A stretch of 64,000 bases of DNA from Pseudothauera hydrothermalis (GTDB lineage Bacteria > Pseudomonadota > Gammaproteobacteria > Burkholderiales > Rhodocyclaceae), in contig NZ_CP029331.1 in NCBI RefSeq assembly GCF_003345255.1, positions 2,914,001 through 2,978,000 of the forward strand. The letters are read 5' to 3'. The notes beneath the pieces were generated by a model. The model had not been told where the DNA came from and did no database searches. It saw only the letters and a list, made by a program, of their open reading frames with translations. Each line of letters opens with the position of its first letter. Positions within the stretch are counted from its first letter, which is position 1. The translations under genes were made by a program, and so were the position numbers. This document shows, piece by piece, positions 24,482 to 33,232 of the stretch.

Positions 24482-25705
24482 ATGGATGATCGGTGCAATG
24501 TTCCGTGGCTGACCATCGTAGGCATCGGTGAGGATGGCACGGCCGGTCTGTCGGCCGCAAGCCGGCAGGCCCTGCGCGCGGCCCAGGTGATCGTTGGCGC
24601 GCCCCGCCATCTCGGTCTGTTATCGGCCGATACGCAAATCGGCGCCGAGCGCATCGTCTGGCCCAGCCCTTTTTCCAGCGGCATCGAACGTGTGCTCGCG
24701 CTGCGCGGACGGCCGGTGGTGATGCTGGCCTCGGGCGACCCTTTCTGGTTTGGCGCAGGCAGCGTGATCGTCCGCCATCTGGCGCCCCACGAATGGACGG
24801 CGCTGCCGGCGCTTTCGGTATTCAGCCTGGCGGCAGCACGGCTGGGTTGGGCGCTGGAGCACTGCCTGTGCCTGGGCTTACACGCTGCACCTTTTGAGCG
24901 CCTGCGGCCGCAGCTGGCACCCGGTGTACGCGCACTGGTGCTGGTGCGCGACGGCGCGGCGGTCGGCGAACTGGCCGCCTGGCTGAACGCACTGGGCTTC
25001 GGTCCCAGCAACCTCTATGTGCTCGAGGCGCTGGGCGGGCCGAATGAACGGGTGCGCCGCACGACTGCGGCAGACTATGCGCTGCACGATGTACGCCACC
25101 CGGTCACGGTCGGTATCGAGGCGGCGAGCGCGCCGAACACGGTGGTCCTACCCCATGTTGCGGGGCTGCCGGATGCGCTGTTCGAGCACGACGGCCAACT
25201 GACCAAGCGGCCGCTGCGTGCGCTCACCCTGTCTGCGCTTGCACCACGCCCAGGCGAGCGCTTGTGGGACATCGGCGCCGGCTCGGGATCGGTGGGCATC
25301 GAATGGCTGCTGTCGCACCCGGCCAACCAGGCGATCGCCTTCGAAGCCGATCCGGTACGCGCCGAGCGCGCGCGCCGCAATGCGCAGGCGCTGGGCGCCG
25401 ACCGCCTGCAGATGGTCATCGGGCACGCGCCCGCTGCCTTGGATGGGCAGCCGGCGCCGGATGCAGTGTTCATTGGCGGCGGGCTGTCGGAGGCGCTGCT
25501 GGAGTGCGTATGGCAACGACTGTCGCCCGGTGCGCGCCTGGTGGCCAATGCGGTGACGCTCGAATCGGAGTCTGTGCTGGCGCGCTGGCACGCGGCACAC
25601 GGCGGTCAACTATTGCGGGTGGAAATCGCCGAAGCGGCCCCGCTGGGCAGCCGACGCGGCTGGAAGGCGGCCTATCCGCTGGTGCAATGGAGCGTGTGCC
25701 GATGA
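24482..25705 (+). CDS. cobL: Precorrin-6B C5,15-methyltransferase (CbiE-CbiT fusion)
   Basis: The product has 407 residues in two domains. The N-terminal CbiE-like methyltransferase (about 1-205) has LTIVGIGEDGTAGLSAASRQ and MLASGDPFWFGAG. The C-terminal CbiT-like Rossmann methyltransferase (about 230-400) has LWDIGAGSGSVGIEWLL, followed by AIAFEADPVRAERARRNA and AVFIGGGLSEALL. CobL methylates C5 and C15 and removes the C12 acetate carboxyl. Its start lies within the short divergent junction with cobK; its stop overlaps the next gene (ATGA). Confidence 0.95.
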   Translation: MDDRCNVPWLTIVGIGEDGTAGLSAASRQALRAAQVIVGAPRHLGLLSADTQIGAERIVWPSPFSSGIERVLALRGRPVVMLASGDPFWFGAGSVIVRHLAPHEWTALPALSVFSLAAARLGWALEHCLCLGLHAAPFERLRPQLAPGVRALVLVRDGAAVGELAAWLNALGFGPSNLYVLEALGGPNERVRRTTAADYALHDVRHPVTVGIEAASAPNTVVLPHVAGLPDALFEHDGQLTKRPLRALTLSALAPRPGERLWDIGAGSGSVGIEWLLSHPANQAIAFEADPVRAERARRNAQALGADRLQMVIGHAPAALDGQPAPDAVFIGGGLSEALLECVWQRLSPGARLVANAVTLESESVLARWHAAHGGQLLRVEIAEAAPLGSRRGWKAAYPLVQWSVCR

Positions 25706-26076
25706 TCGTGGCGGGCTTTGGTTGCCGCGCCGCGGCCACCCCCGCGGCCTTACAGGGCGCCTTACAAGCTGCGTGTGCGCGGCTGCCCGGCGGCGCCCGA
25801 CTGGCCGCCCTGGCCGCGCCGACCGACCGTCTCGCCCAGCTCGCCCCGCTGGCGGCTGCGTTGCAGATACCGCTCGTCGCGGTCGATCGGGACGCATTGC
25901 GCCGACAACAGACGCCCACCCGCTCCCCGCGCTGCCTGGCCGCGCGCGGCTGCGGCAGCGTAGCCGAGGCGGCCGCGCTGTATGCCGCCGGCAAGGGCGC
26001 ACGCCTTTTGGTGCTCCGGCAGTTTTCCCCTGACCGCACAGCCACCTGTGCGATGGCCATCGGAGAGTGTGCATGA
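25702..26076 (+). CDS. cobE: CobE/CbiG C-terminal-domain protein
   Basis: The product has 124 residues, starting [21 protein letters not shown], the typical opening of CobE and of the C-terminal domain of Cbi[20 protein letters not shown] and [13 protein letters not shown] follow, as in the family. CobE is small and its exact role in the aerobic pathway is not settled. The position between cobL and cobM, with 4-base overlaps on both sides, supports the assignment. Confidence 0.85.
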   Translation: MIVAGFGCRAAATPAALQGALQAACARLPGGARLAALAAPTDRLAQLAPLAAALQIPLVAVDRDALRRQQTPTRSPRCLAARGCGSVAEAAALYAAGKGARLLVLRQFSPDRTATCAMAIGECA

Positions 26077-26864
26077 CCGTTCATTTCATCGGCGCCGGCC
26101 CCGGCGCACCCGACCTACTAACTTTGCGCGGCCGCGACCTGATTGCCGCCAGCCCGGTCTGTCTGTATGCCGGTTCGCTGATACCCGAGGCGGTGCTGGC
26201 CCATTGCCCGCCGGGCGCGCGCCTGGTCAATACCGCAGCGTTATCGCTGGACGACATCATTGCCGAGTGCGCCCAGGCCCACGCCCAGGGGCTGGACGTG
26301 GCCCGCCTGCATTCGGGCGATTTGTCGGTGTGGTCGGCCATGGGAGAGCAGTTGCGCCGTTTGCGTGCGCTGGACATCCCATACACGGTCACCCCCGGCG
26401 TGCCGGCTTTTGCCGCAGCCGCGGCCAGTCTGGGTGCGGAACTCACCTTACCGGGCATCGCCCAATCGGTGGTGCTGACCCGCACCCCGGGGCGCGCCAG
26501 CGCCATGCCCGAGGGCGAGCGCCTGACGCAGTTTGCGCAAACCGGCGCCACGCTGGCCATCCATTTGTCGATTCACAAATTAGCCGAGATCGCCGCCGAA
26601 CTCGCACCGATTTATGGCCACACCTGCCCGGTGGCTGTGGTCTGGCGGGCAAGCTGGCCGGATCAACGCATCGTACGCGCCACGCTGGCCACCATCGCCG
26701 CCGCGGTCGATACCCGTATCGAGCGTACGGCGCTGATCCTGGTAGGGCGGGCGCTGGCGGCCGAGGGTTTCGATGACAGCCGGCTGTACGCACCCGACTA
26801 TGTGCGCCGGTTCCGTCCGCGCTCGGCCACCGCGGCGGACCATGCCGGCCAGCCCGAGGACTGA
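26073..26864 (+). CDS. cobM: Precorrin-4 C11-methyltransferase
   Basis: The product has 263 residues. The ATG at 26073 overlaps the cobE stop and is preferred to a GTG at 26067. It carries [20 protein letters not shown], then [33 protein letters not shown] and [20 protein letters not shown], all diagnostic of CobM/CbiF. It methylates C11 of precorrin-4 to give precorrin-5. A tail of about 20 residues after [13 protein letters not shown] is polar and probably unstructured. Confidence 0.95.
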   Translation: MTVHFIGAGPGAPDLLTLRGRDLIAASPVCLYAGSLIPEAVLAHCPPGARLVNTAALSLDDIIAECAQAHAQGLDVARLHSGDLSVWSAMGEQLRRLRALDIPYTVTPGVPAFAAAAASLGAELTLPGIAQSVVLTRTPGRASAMPEGERLTQFAQTGATLAIHLSIHKLAEIAAELAPIYGHTCPVAVVWRASWPDQRIVRATLATIAAAVDTRIERTALILVGRALAAEGFDDSRLYAPDYVRRFRPRSATAADHAGQPED

Positions 26865-26870
26865 GCCGAT

Positions 26871-27635
26871 ATGGCCAAAGCGCTGGAGCTTCACCTGGTC
26901 GGCATTGGCACCGGCAACCCCGACCATCTGACCCTGGCTGCCATCGCAGCGCTCAACGAGGCAGACCTGATTCTGCTGCCGCGCAAGGGCGAGGACAAAA
27001 CGGACCTGATCGACCTACGCCGCGCGATCTGCGATCGGGTGCTGCACCGCCCGGTGCGCATCGTTGAATTCGACTTGCCGGTGCGCGCGGCCGACGGCGA
27101 TTACCTGGCGGCGGTCAACCAATGGCATGACGCCATTGCCGACGCATGGCTGCATCAAATCGCCACCCATCTGCCGGCCGGTGGCCGGGTGGCACTGTTG
27201 GTCTGGGGCGATCCGTCGCTCTATGACAGCAGCCTGAGAATCGCCGCACGGGTCAAGGCCCGCCGCGGCGCGTTGGCAGTGCGCGTGGTGCCGGGCATCA
27301 CCAGCGTGCAGGCGCTGACTGCCGCGCACCGCATTGCACTCAACGAACTGGCCGAACCGGTCCTCTTGACCACCGGCCGCCGGCTGCGCGAGCGCGGTTG
27401 GCCGCGCGAGGCGGACACCGTGGTGGTGATGCTCGATGCAGCCTGCGCGTTCCAAACGCTCGACCCGCAGGCGCTTTACATCTGGTGGGGGGCCTATCTG
27501 GGTCTGCCGCAGCAGGCGCTCGCCTGCGGGCCGCTGGCGGCCGTGGCCGGCGACATCGTGCGCCGGCGCGCGCAATTGCGCCAGCAGCACGGCTGGATTA
27601 TGGATATCTATTTGCTGCGGCGCATGCGCACATAG
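26871..27635 (+). CDS. cobF: Precorrin-6A synthase (deacetylating)
   Basis: The product has 254 residues with the start LHLVGIGTGNPDHLTLAAI, then ILLPRKGEDKTDLIDLR, LLVWGDPSLYDSSLRIA and VVPGITSVQALTAAH. These mark CobF, which methylates C1 and releases the ring acetyl group; it is specific to the aerobic route and agrees with CobG. It ends the operon, 6 bases after cobM. SUMT, CobB, CobQ, CobD and the nucleotide-loop genes are not in this window. Confidence 0.94.
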   Translation: MAKALELHLVGIGTGNPDHLTLAAIAALNEADLILLPRKGEDKTDLIDLRRAICDRVLHRPVRIVEFDLPVRAADGDYLAAVNQWHDAIADAWLHQIATHLPAGGRVALLVWGDPSLYDSSLRIAARVKARRGALAVRVVPGITSVQALTAAHRIALNELAEPVLLTTGRRLRERGWPREADTVVVMLDAACAFQTLDPQALYIWWGAYLGLPQQALACGPLAAVAGDIVRRRAQLRQQHGWIMDIYLLRRMRT

Positions 27636-27666
27636 CGCAGGGCAGAGCCGCCCGGCCGCTGGCAAA

Positions 27667-28536
27667 CTACCCCGCGGTATGCCCCAGGCGCTGGCAGATG
27701 GCCGCGGCGCAGGCGCGGACCTTGCGCGCAGTCTCGCCTTGCCAGTCGGGGTCGAAGGTGTCGGCCGGCCCCATGGCGGTGATCGCCAGCGCCAGATTGC
27801 CGCTGCTGTCGAACACCGGCGCGGAAAACGCGTTGATGCCGGGAATCGGGTGGCCCACCGCGCGTGCCATGCCATGCTGGCGGACTTCGGCGACGATCTC
27901 GTCCACGTGGCGGCGCGACAGGCGCAACGCCGCCTGCGGAGTGGCGGCAAACTGGACCAGTTCCTTTTCCAGGATGGGCTGGGTGATGCGCGCCGGCAGG
28001 AAGGTGGCAAACACCCGGCCGGTGGCCGACAACAGCAGTGGGGTCATGACCGTGCCGGGACGCATATTCACATGAATCTGCTTACTGCTTTCCTCGATGC
28101 GCACAATGGTGGGACCGTGATTGCCCCACACCGCAATGGCCACGTTGAGTTCGATTTCGTCGGCCAGCCGCGCCGCCTCGATGGTGGCCGCGCGCAGCGG
28201 GTCCAGCCCATGCAGGGCGGTCAGCCCCATTTGCAGTGAAAACGGTCCCAGGCCGTAACGCCCGGTGAGCGGGTCCTGCTCGATCAGGCCAAGTTTGCCA
28301 AAGCTGACCAGATAGGGATGCGCTTTGGCCGGCGGCATGCCGGCTGCGCGCGCCAGATCTTTGAGCATCATCGGCGCGCCGTGGCGCACCAGCGCCTGCA
28401 GCAGTGCACCGCCTACTTCGATGGACTGGATGCCGCGGCGCTCCGCGCCGCGATTGCCATTACGTTCGTCTTCCAAATCAGCCTCTTGCACTGGGTGGGT
28501 GGTTGGGCGGCGGGCATCATAACAGCTGCCGCGCAT
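27667..28536 (-). CDS. IclR-family regulator of the aromatic cluster
   Basis: The product has 289 residues if the ATG at 28536 is used; an upstream ATG at 28596 would include the operator and promoter described below, so it is rejected. The winged helix runs from IQSIEVGGALLQALVRHG through LKDLARAAGMPPAKAHPYL and YGLGPFSLQMG. The effector domain follows, with IHVNMRPGTVMTPLLLSATG and VGHPIPGINAFSAPVFDSSG. IclR proteins respond to small aromatic or organic acids. The gene is divergent from the degradation operon at 28637 and probably controls it and itself through the palindrome at 28555-28590. Confidence 0.9.
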   Translation of the reverse strand: MRGSCYDARRPTTHPVQEADLEDERNGNRGAERRGIQSIEVGGALLQALVRHGAPMMLKDLARAAGMPPAKAHPYLVSFGKLGLIEQDPLTGRYGLGPFSLQMGLTALHGLDPLRAATIEAARLADEIELNVAIAVWGNHGPTIVRIEESSKQIHVNMRPGTVMTPLLLSATGRVFATFLPARITQPILEKELVQFAATPQAALRLSRRHVDEIVAEVRQHGMARAVGHPIPGINAFSAPVFDSSGNLALAITAMGPADTFDPDWQGETARKVRACAAAICQRLGHTAG

Positions 28537-28554
28537 CGTTTTGCCGACGCATTG

Positions 28555-28590
28555 ATTTGACAATAGCGAATTTATTGACCATTGCCAAAT
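28555..28590. promoter_or_regulatory. Inverted repeat, probable IclR operator
   Basis: ATTTGACAAT at 28555-28564 and ATTGCCAAAT at 28581-28590 are inverted copies matching at nine of ten positions, separated by 16 bases of AT-rich sequence in otherwise GC-rich DNA. The pair overlaps the promoter elements for both divergent transcripts, as expected for a regulator that controls both sides. Confidence 0.65.
28560..28588 (-). promoter_or_regulatory. Sigma-70-like promoter for the IclR gene
   Basis: Read on the minus strand, TTGGCA (28583-28588) and TATTGT (28560-28565) are 17 bases apart. They coincide with the two arms of the inverted repeat. The start codon at 28536 lies 24 bases downstream of the -10 box. 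Confidence 0.55.
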
Positions 28591-28603
28591 CATCAACTAG
28601 GAT
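28575..28603 (+). promoter_or_regulatory. Sigma-70-like promoter for the aromatic operon
   Basis: TTGACC (28575-28580) and TAGGAT (28598-28603) are 17 bases apart. They lie 33 bases before the metallo-hydrolase start, and the -35 box is inside the inverted repeat. Confidence 0.6.
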
Positions 28604-28636
28604 GCCTCCATCGCTGAGCTTACGAGGAGTCATCGA

Positions 28637-29599
28637 ATGCAAGCCAAGGCTTTCGCCTCCCAGGCAGACCTGGAAGAAAAGCGCATCAGTTGGGAAAAAC
28701 TGTCTGACAACGCCTATGCCTACACCGCCGAGGGCGACCCGAACACCGGGGTGATCATCGGCGACGATGCGGTGATGATCGTCGACGCCACCGCCACCCC
28801 GGTGATGGCCCAAGGCGTGATCGCCAAAGTGCGCGAAGTCACCGACCTGCCGATCAAGTACGTGGTGCTCACCCACTACCATGCGGTGCGTGTGCTGGGC
28901 GCCTCGGGCTACAAAGACGAGGGGCTGCAACAGATCATCGCCAGTCAGGACACCTATGAGCTGATCGTCGAGCGCGGCCAGCAGGATATGGCGTCCGAGA
29001 TCGGCCGTTTTCCGCGCTTGTTTCGCGCCGTGGAAAGCGTGCCGGGGCTGACCTGGCCCACGCTCACTTTCAAGGGCGAAATGACCCTCTGGCTGGGCAA
29101 GCTCGAAGTCAAAATCGCCCAGCTCGGTCGTGGCCATACCAAGGGCGACACCATCGTTTATCTGCCGTCGCAATCGATCTGTTTTTCCGGCGACCTGGTG
29201 GAAGCCGAGGCCGCCTGCTACACCGGCGATGCGTATTTGGCCGACTGGCCGCAGACGCTGGACAAATTGGCCGCCATGAACTTCCAGAAGCTGGTTCCGG
29301 GGCGCGGTCCGGCGCTGATGACTCCCGAGCGGGTTGCCGCCGGTCTGGCCTACACCCGCGACTTCGTGACCACGCTGTATCAGAGCGCCCAGGAAGCGGT
29401 GGCCCAGGGCTATGACCTGAAAGCGGCCATGACGCACACCCGCAAGAACATGGACCCGAAGTTCGGCCACGTCTTCATCTACGAGCATTGCCTGCCCTTT
29501 GACGTCACCCGCGCCTTCGATGAAGCCAGCGGCATCCGCGATCCGCGCATCTGGACAGCGGAGCGCGACCAGCAAATGTGGCATGCGCTGCAGGAGTGA
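28637..29599 (+). CDS. Metallo-beta-lactamase-fold hydrolase with an altered metal site
   Basis: The product has 320 residues; GAGGAG precedes the ATG. The fold is clear: GVIIGDDAVMIVDATATP, VVLTHYHAVRVLGASGY, LGRGHTKGDTIVYLP and ICFSGDLVEAEAA. The usual HxHxDH motif is H80-Y-H82-A-V84-R85, so the aspartate and histidine of the second metal site are replaced, and the late PGHG is PGRG (R223). Three first-site histidines (80, 82, 167) and D186 remain. It may hydrolyse a thioester or lactone intermediate with one metal. It is the first gene of the IclR-controlled operon; its substrate is unknown. Confidence 0.85.
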   Translation: MQAKAFASQADLEEKRISWEKLSDNAYAYTAEGDPNTGVIIGDDAVMIVDATATPVMAQGVIAKVREVTDLPIKYVVLTHYHAVRVLGASGYKDEGLQQIIASQDTYELIVERGQQDMASEIGRFPRLFRAVESVPGLTWPTLTFKGEMTLWLGKLEVKIAQLGRGHTKGDTIVYLPSQSICFSGDLVEAEAACYTGDAYLADWPQTLDKLAAMNFQKLVPGRGPALMTPERVAAGLAYTRDFVTTLYQSAQEAVAQGYDLKAAMTHTRKNMDPKFGHVFIYEHCLPFDVTRAFDEASGIRDPRIWTAERDQQMWHALQE

Positions 29600-29702
29600 G
29601 CGCCCGCGCCACGCGAATCCGCCCAACAGGGTTGATTGACGCATCCCGGCACACACGCCCGCCAGAAGGCGACCGGGGCTGACACGACAAGGAGGAGACA
29701 CC

Positions 29703-31370
29703 GTGCTGAGCACGTATCGATATCCCAAGTACGCCTACCGGCGCCCGCCGGAGGTGGCTGAAGCCCGTGCGGGGCATTATCCGGTGGTGGTGGTGGGCGC
29801 CGGCCCGGTGGGGCTGGCTGCCGCCATCGATTTAGGCATGCAGGGCACCCCGGTGCTGCTGCTCGACGACGACGACACCGTCTCCATCGGTTCGCGCGGC
29901 GTGTGTTACGCCAAGCGTGCGCTGGAGGTGCTGGACCGTTTGGGCTGCGGCGAGGAGATGGTGGAAAAAGGCGTGTCCTGGAATGTGGGCCGCACCTTCT
30001 TCCGCGAGCAAGAGGTCTTCAACTTCAACCTCTGCCCGGAACCGGACCACCACCGCCCGGGCATGATCAACTTGCAGCAGTACTATTTGGAAGAGTACAT
30101 GGTGCGCCGCGCCCAGGCGCTGGGCAACATCGACCTGCGCTGGAAAAACAAGGTGATTGCGGTCACCCCCGGCGATGACAAAGTCACACTACGGGTCGAG
30201 ACCCCTGACGGCGCCTACACGCTCGGCTGCGACTGGCTGATCGTCGCCGACGGTGCGCGCTCACCCATCCGCCACATGCTGGGACTGGAAGTGGAAGGCA
30301 AGATTTTCATGGACCGCTTCCTGATTGCCGATGTGGTGATGAAGGCCGACTACCCGGCCGAGCGCTGGTTCTGGTTCGATCCGCCCTTTCACCCCGGCCA
30401 GTCGGTATTGCTGCACAAACAGGCCGACAATGTTTGGCGTATCGACTTTCAGCTCGGCTGGGATGTGGACCCGGAAGAAGAAAAGAAGCCGGAAAAGGTC
30501 ATCCCGCGCATCCAAGCGATGCTCGGCGATGAGCGCGAATTCGAGCTCGAATGGGTCAGCGTCTATACCTTTCAATGTCGCCGCATGAACGATTTTCGCC
30601 ACGGCCGGGTGCTGTTCGTCGGCGATGCAGCGCACCAGGTCTCACCCTTCGGCGCTCGCGGGGCCAACTCCGGTATTCAAGACACCGACAATCTGGTGTG
30701 GAAGCTCAAACTGGTCATGGAGGGCAAGGCGCCGCCCGCGCTGCTCGACACCTATTCGGCCGAACGCACTTTTGCGGCCGACGAAAACATCATGAACTCG
30801 ACCCGCTCGACCGATTTCATCACCCCCAAGAGCGCGGTCAGCAAGACCTTCCGTAACGCGGTGCTGAGCCTGGCCGAGCGCTATCCGTTTGCCCGCGCGC
30901 TGGTCAATTCCGGACGGCTGTCGGTGCCCAGCTTTTTGACCGCATCGGCGCTCAACACCCCGGATACCGACACCTTTGCCGGCCACATGGTGCCCGGCGC
31001 ACCGATGGACGACGCCCCGGTGAGCACCGCCGACGGCCAGCAATGGCTGCTTGAGCTGCTCGGCAACCGTTTCCAGCTACTGTACTACCTGGATGACGCC
31101 AGCGCGCTGGAGGCCGCCACCGCCGGCACGCTTTCCGGTCTGGCCGACGGACCGATTCCGATCCAACCCCTGGTGGTGGCCGAGCGCGGACGTGCGCCGA
31201 TGGGACTTGCCACGGTCATCGACACCAAAGGCCGCATCCGCGAACGTTACGATCTGCAGCCGGGCACGGTCTATCTGGTCCGCCCCGATCAGCATGTCGT
31301 CGCGCGCTGGCGCAGGCTGGATGCTGCCGCAGTGCGCGCAGCGCTCGCCCGTGCCACCTGCAACGCGTAA
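29703..31370 (+). CDS. FAD-dependent aromatic hydroxylase (group A flavin monooxygenase)
   Basis: The product has 555 residues. The GTG at 29703 follows AAGGAGGAG. Group A landmarks are present: VVVGAGPVGLAAAIDLG (FAD), the central DWLIVADGARSPIRHMLGL (DG motif) and RVLFVGDAAHQVSPFGARG (GD motif). A C-terminal thioredoxin-like domain (from about 420) resembles MhpA and phenol hydroxylase relatives. Such enzymes hydroxylate phenolic acids with NAD(P)H and O2. The downstream hydrolase and glutathione-dependent isomerase suggest that the product is a para-dihydroxy compound such as gentisate or a homogentisate-like acid. The exact substrate cannot be read. Confidence 0.88.
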   Translation: MLSTYRYPKYAYRRPPEVAEARAGHYPVVVVGAGPVGLAAAIDLGMQGTPVLLLDDDDTVSIGSRGVCYAKRALEVLDRLGCGEEMVEKGVSWNVGRTFFREQEVFNFNLCPEPDHHRPGMINLQQYYLEEYMVRRAQALGNIDLRWKNKVIAVTPGDDKVTLRVETPDGAYTLGCDWLIVADGARSPIRHMLGLEVEGKIFMDRFLIADVVMKADYPAERWFWFDPPFHPGQSVLLHKQADNVWRIDFQLGWDVDPEEEKKPEKVIPRIQAMLGDEREFELEWVSVYTFQCRRMNDFRHGRVLFVGDAAHQVSPFGARGANSGIQDTDNLVWKLKLVMEGKAPPALLDTYSAERTFAADENIMNSTRSTDFITPKSAVSKTFRNAVLSLAERYPFARALVNSGRLSVPSFLTASALNTPDTDTFAGHMVPGAPMDDAPVSTADGQQWLLELLGNRFQLLYYLDDASALEAATAGTLSGLADGPIPIQPLVVAERGRAPMGLATVIDTKGRIRERYDLQPGTVYLVRPDQHVVARWRRLDAAAVRAALARATCNA

Positions 31371-31384
31371 AGGAGCCTGTCACC

Positions 31385-31609
31385 ATGGCACTGAACACCC
31401 AACCCAACTTCTTCGAGCCAGGCCGCCAATACTTCCGCAGCTTCAGCCCCGGCGACGACTTCTACGAACTTTTGATCGACACCCACCGCGATCTCACCGA
31501 CGCCCAAAGCGCGCAGGTCAACGCCCGCCTGATTCTGCTGCTGGCCAACCACATCGGCGACATCGCGGTGCTACGCGAAGCCATGCAGATCGCCCGCGAG
31601 GGCGTCTGA
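31385..31609 (+). CDS. DUF2783 small protein
   Basis: The product has 74 residues, starting 15 bases after the hydroxylase stop and ending ANHIGDIAVLREAMQIAREGV. It matches the pattern of DUF2783, a small protein found next to FAD-dependent aromatic hydroxylases. The middle segment DDFYELLIDTHRDLTDAQ is acidic and helical. It could be an accessory or stabilising partner of the monooxygenase; the function is unknown. Confidence 0.8.
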   Translation: MALNTQPNFFEPGRQYFRSFSPGDDFYELLIDTHRDLTDAQSAQVNARLILLLANHIGDIAVLREAMQIAREGV

Positions 31610-31664
31610 TCGACCGCGCCCGCCCCTTGCTGCGGGCGCACTCCGCCTGACTGGAGGTTTCCCC

Positions 31665-32210
31665 ATGCTGATCAAAAAGATTCACCATGTTGCCTACCGC
31701 TGCAAAGACGCGCTGGAGACCGCGCGCTGGTACGAAAAGCATCTGGACATGAAGCTGGTGCTGTCCATCGCCGAAGACGCGGTGCCGTCGACCGGCGAGC
31801 CGGACCCCTACATGCACATCTTTCTCGATGCCGGCGGCGGCAACATCCTGGCTTTTTTTGAACTCCCCACCCGTGCGCCGATGGGCCGCGACCCCAACAC
31901 CCCGGCCTGGACCCAGCACCTGGCGCTGGAAGTCGAATCGGTCGAGGTGCTGCTAGCCACCAAAGCCCGTCTGGAAGCCGCCGGTATCGAGGTGGTCGGA
32001 CCCACCGATCACGCGCTGTTCCAGTCCATTTACTTTTATGATCCCAACGGTCATCGTCTGGAACTGGCCGCCAACACCTTGCGCCCGGGCATGCTGGAAG
32101 CGCTCGACAAGGTCAAGTGGGAGATGCTGGACGAATGGTCCCGGACCAAGAAAGCCCCCCGGCACGCCGCCTGGATGCATGACGGCCGCTACAAGGAGAT
32201 GTTCAATTGA
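31665..32210 (+). CDS. VOC-superfamily protein, candidate ring-cleavage or isomerase enzyme
   Basis: The product has 181 residues in a single vicinal-oxygen-chelate unit. Candidate metal ligands are H8 (KIHHVAY), E66 (AFFELP), H85 (TQHLALEV) and E133 (GHRLELA). That is the two-His/two-Glu layout of glyoxalase I, and it also contains the His-His-Glu set of extradiol dioxygenases. The C-terminal 45 residues (KVKWEMLDEWSRTKK onward) are an extension beyond the core fold. No cupin gentisate dioxygenase or HmgA is present in the operon, so this protein is the best local candidate for ring opening; that is inference. The next gene starts inside its stop codon. Confidence 0.8.
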   Translation: MLIKKIHHVAYRCKDALETARWYEKHLDMKLVLSIAEDAVPSTGEPDPYMHIFLDAGGGNILAFFELPTRAPMGRDPNTPAWTQHLALEVESVEVLLATKARLEAAGIEVVGPTDHALFQSIYFYDPNGHRLELAANTLRPGMLEALDKVKWEMLDEWSRTKKAPRHAAWMHDGRYKEMFN

Positions 32211-33223
32211 AACTTGCCACCCTCAAGCACGGCGGACGCGACGGCACGCTGGTCGTGGTCAACCGCGACCTGACCCGCTGCCAGACCGTGGGCGGCATTG
32301 CGCGCACGCTGCAGGCCGCGCTGGATGACTGGGACGAGATCGCCCCGCAGCTGGAGCTGGTCTACGACATGCTCAACGGCGGCCACGCCCGCCACGCCAT
32401 GCCCTTCGAGGCGGCAATGTGCCATTCGCCGCTGCCGCGGGCCTACCAGTGGGCGGACGGATCGGCTTACATCAACCATGTGGAGCTGGTGCGCCGCGCG
32501 CGCGGCGCCGAGCTGCCGCCGGAGTTTCACACCGACCCGCTGATGTACCAGGGCGGCTCGGACAGCTTCGTCGGCCCGCGCGACGACATCCTTGTCGCCA
32601 GCGAGGACTGGGGCATCGACTTCGAGGCCGAAGTCGCGGTCATCACCGGCGATGTGCCCATGGGCGCCAGCCCGGAGCAATGCGCCGGCGCCATCCGCCT
32701 GCTGATGCTGGTCAATGACGTCTCTTTGCGCAACCTGATCCCGGCCGAATTGGCCAAGGGCTTCGGCTTTTTCCAGTCCAAGCCGGCCTCGGCCTTCAGC
32801 CCGGTGGCGGTCACCCCGGACGAACTGGGTGTAGCCTGGCGCGACGGCAAAGTGCACCGTCCGCTGGAGGTCGAACTCAACGGGCAACCTTTCGGCAAAC
32901 CGAACGCCGGGGTGGATATGACGTTTTCCTTCCCGCAACTGATCGCCCATGCCGCCAAAACCCGTGAGCTGGAAGCCGGCTCCATCATCGGCTCGGGCAC
33001 GGTGTCCAACAAACAGGGTGGGCTGCACGGCTCCAGCATTGCCAACGGCGGGGTGGGCTATTGCTGCCTGGCCGAGCTACGCATGTACGAGACCATCGAA
33101 GGCGGCAAGCCGCTCACCCCTTTCATGCGCTTTGGCGACCGGGTCAAGATCGAGATGCACGACGAGCGTGGGCAAAGCATCTTCGGCGCCATCGAACAAA
33201 AGGTGGCGCCGCTGGCGCGCTGA
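32207..33223 (+). CDS. Fumarylacetoacetate-hydrolase-family enzyme
   Basis: The product has 338 residues. The TTG at 32207 overlaps the VOC stop (TTGA) and has AAGGAG eight bases upstream, so translation is coupled. The FAH fold is shown by DWGIDFEAEVAVITGDVP (metal-binding acidic residues), LVNDVSLRNLIPAELAKGFG, FFQSKPASAFSPVAVTPDEL and SIIGSGTVSNKQG. The N-terminal 75 residues form an extra domain seen in homogentisate-pathway FAH proteins. It should cleave a fumaryl- or maleyl-type diketo acid at the end of the pathway. Confidence 0.9.
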   Translation: MKLATLKHGGRDGTLVVVNRDLTRCQTVGGIARTLQAALDDWDEIAPQLELVYDMLNGGHARHAMPFEAAMCHSPLPRAYQWADGSAYINHVELVRRARGAELPPEFHTDPLMYQGGSDSFVGPRDDILVASEDWGIDFEAEVAVITGDVPMGASPEQCAGAIRLLMLVNDVSLRNLIPAELAKGFGFFQSKPASAFSPVAVTPDELGVAWRDGKVHRPLEVELNGQPFGKPNAGVDMTFSFPQLIAHAAKTRELEAGSIIGSGTVSNKQGGLHGSSIANGGVGYCCLAELRMYETIEGGKPLTPFMRFGDRVKIEMHDERGQSIFGAIEQKVAPLAR

Positions 33224-33232
33224 ACCGATGCC

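Noticed and set aside
25722-26776. Alternative frames across cobE and cobM
   Set aside because: The chosen frames have family motifs and ATGA couplings; the others are arginine/proline-rich shadows.
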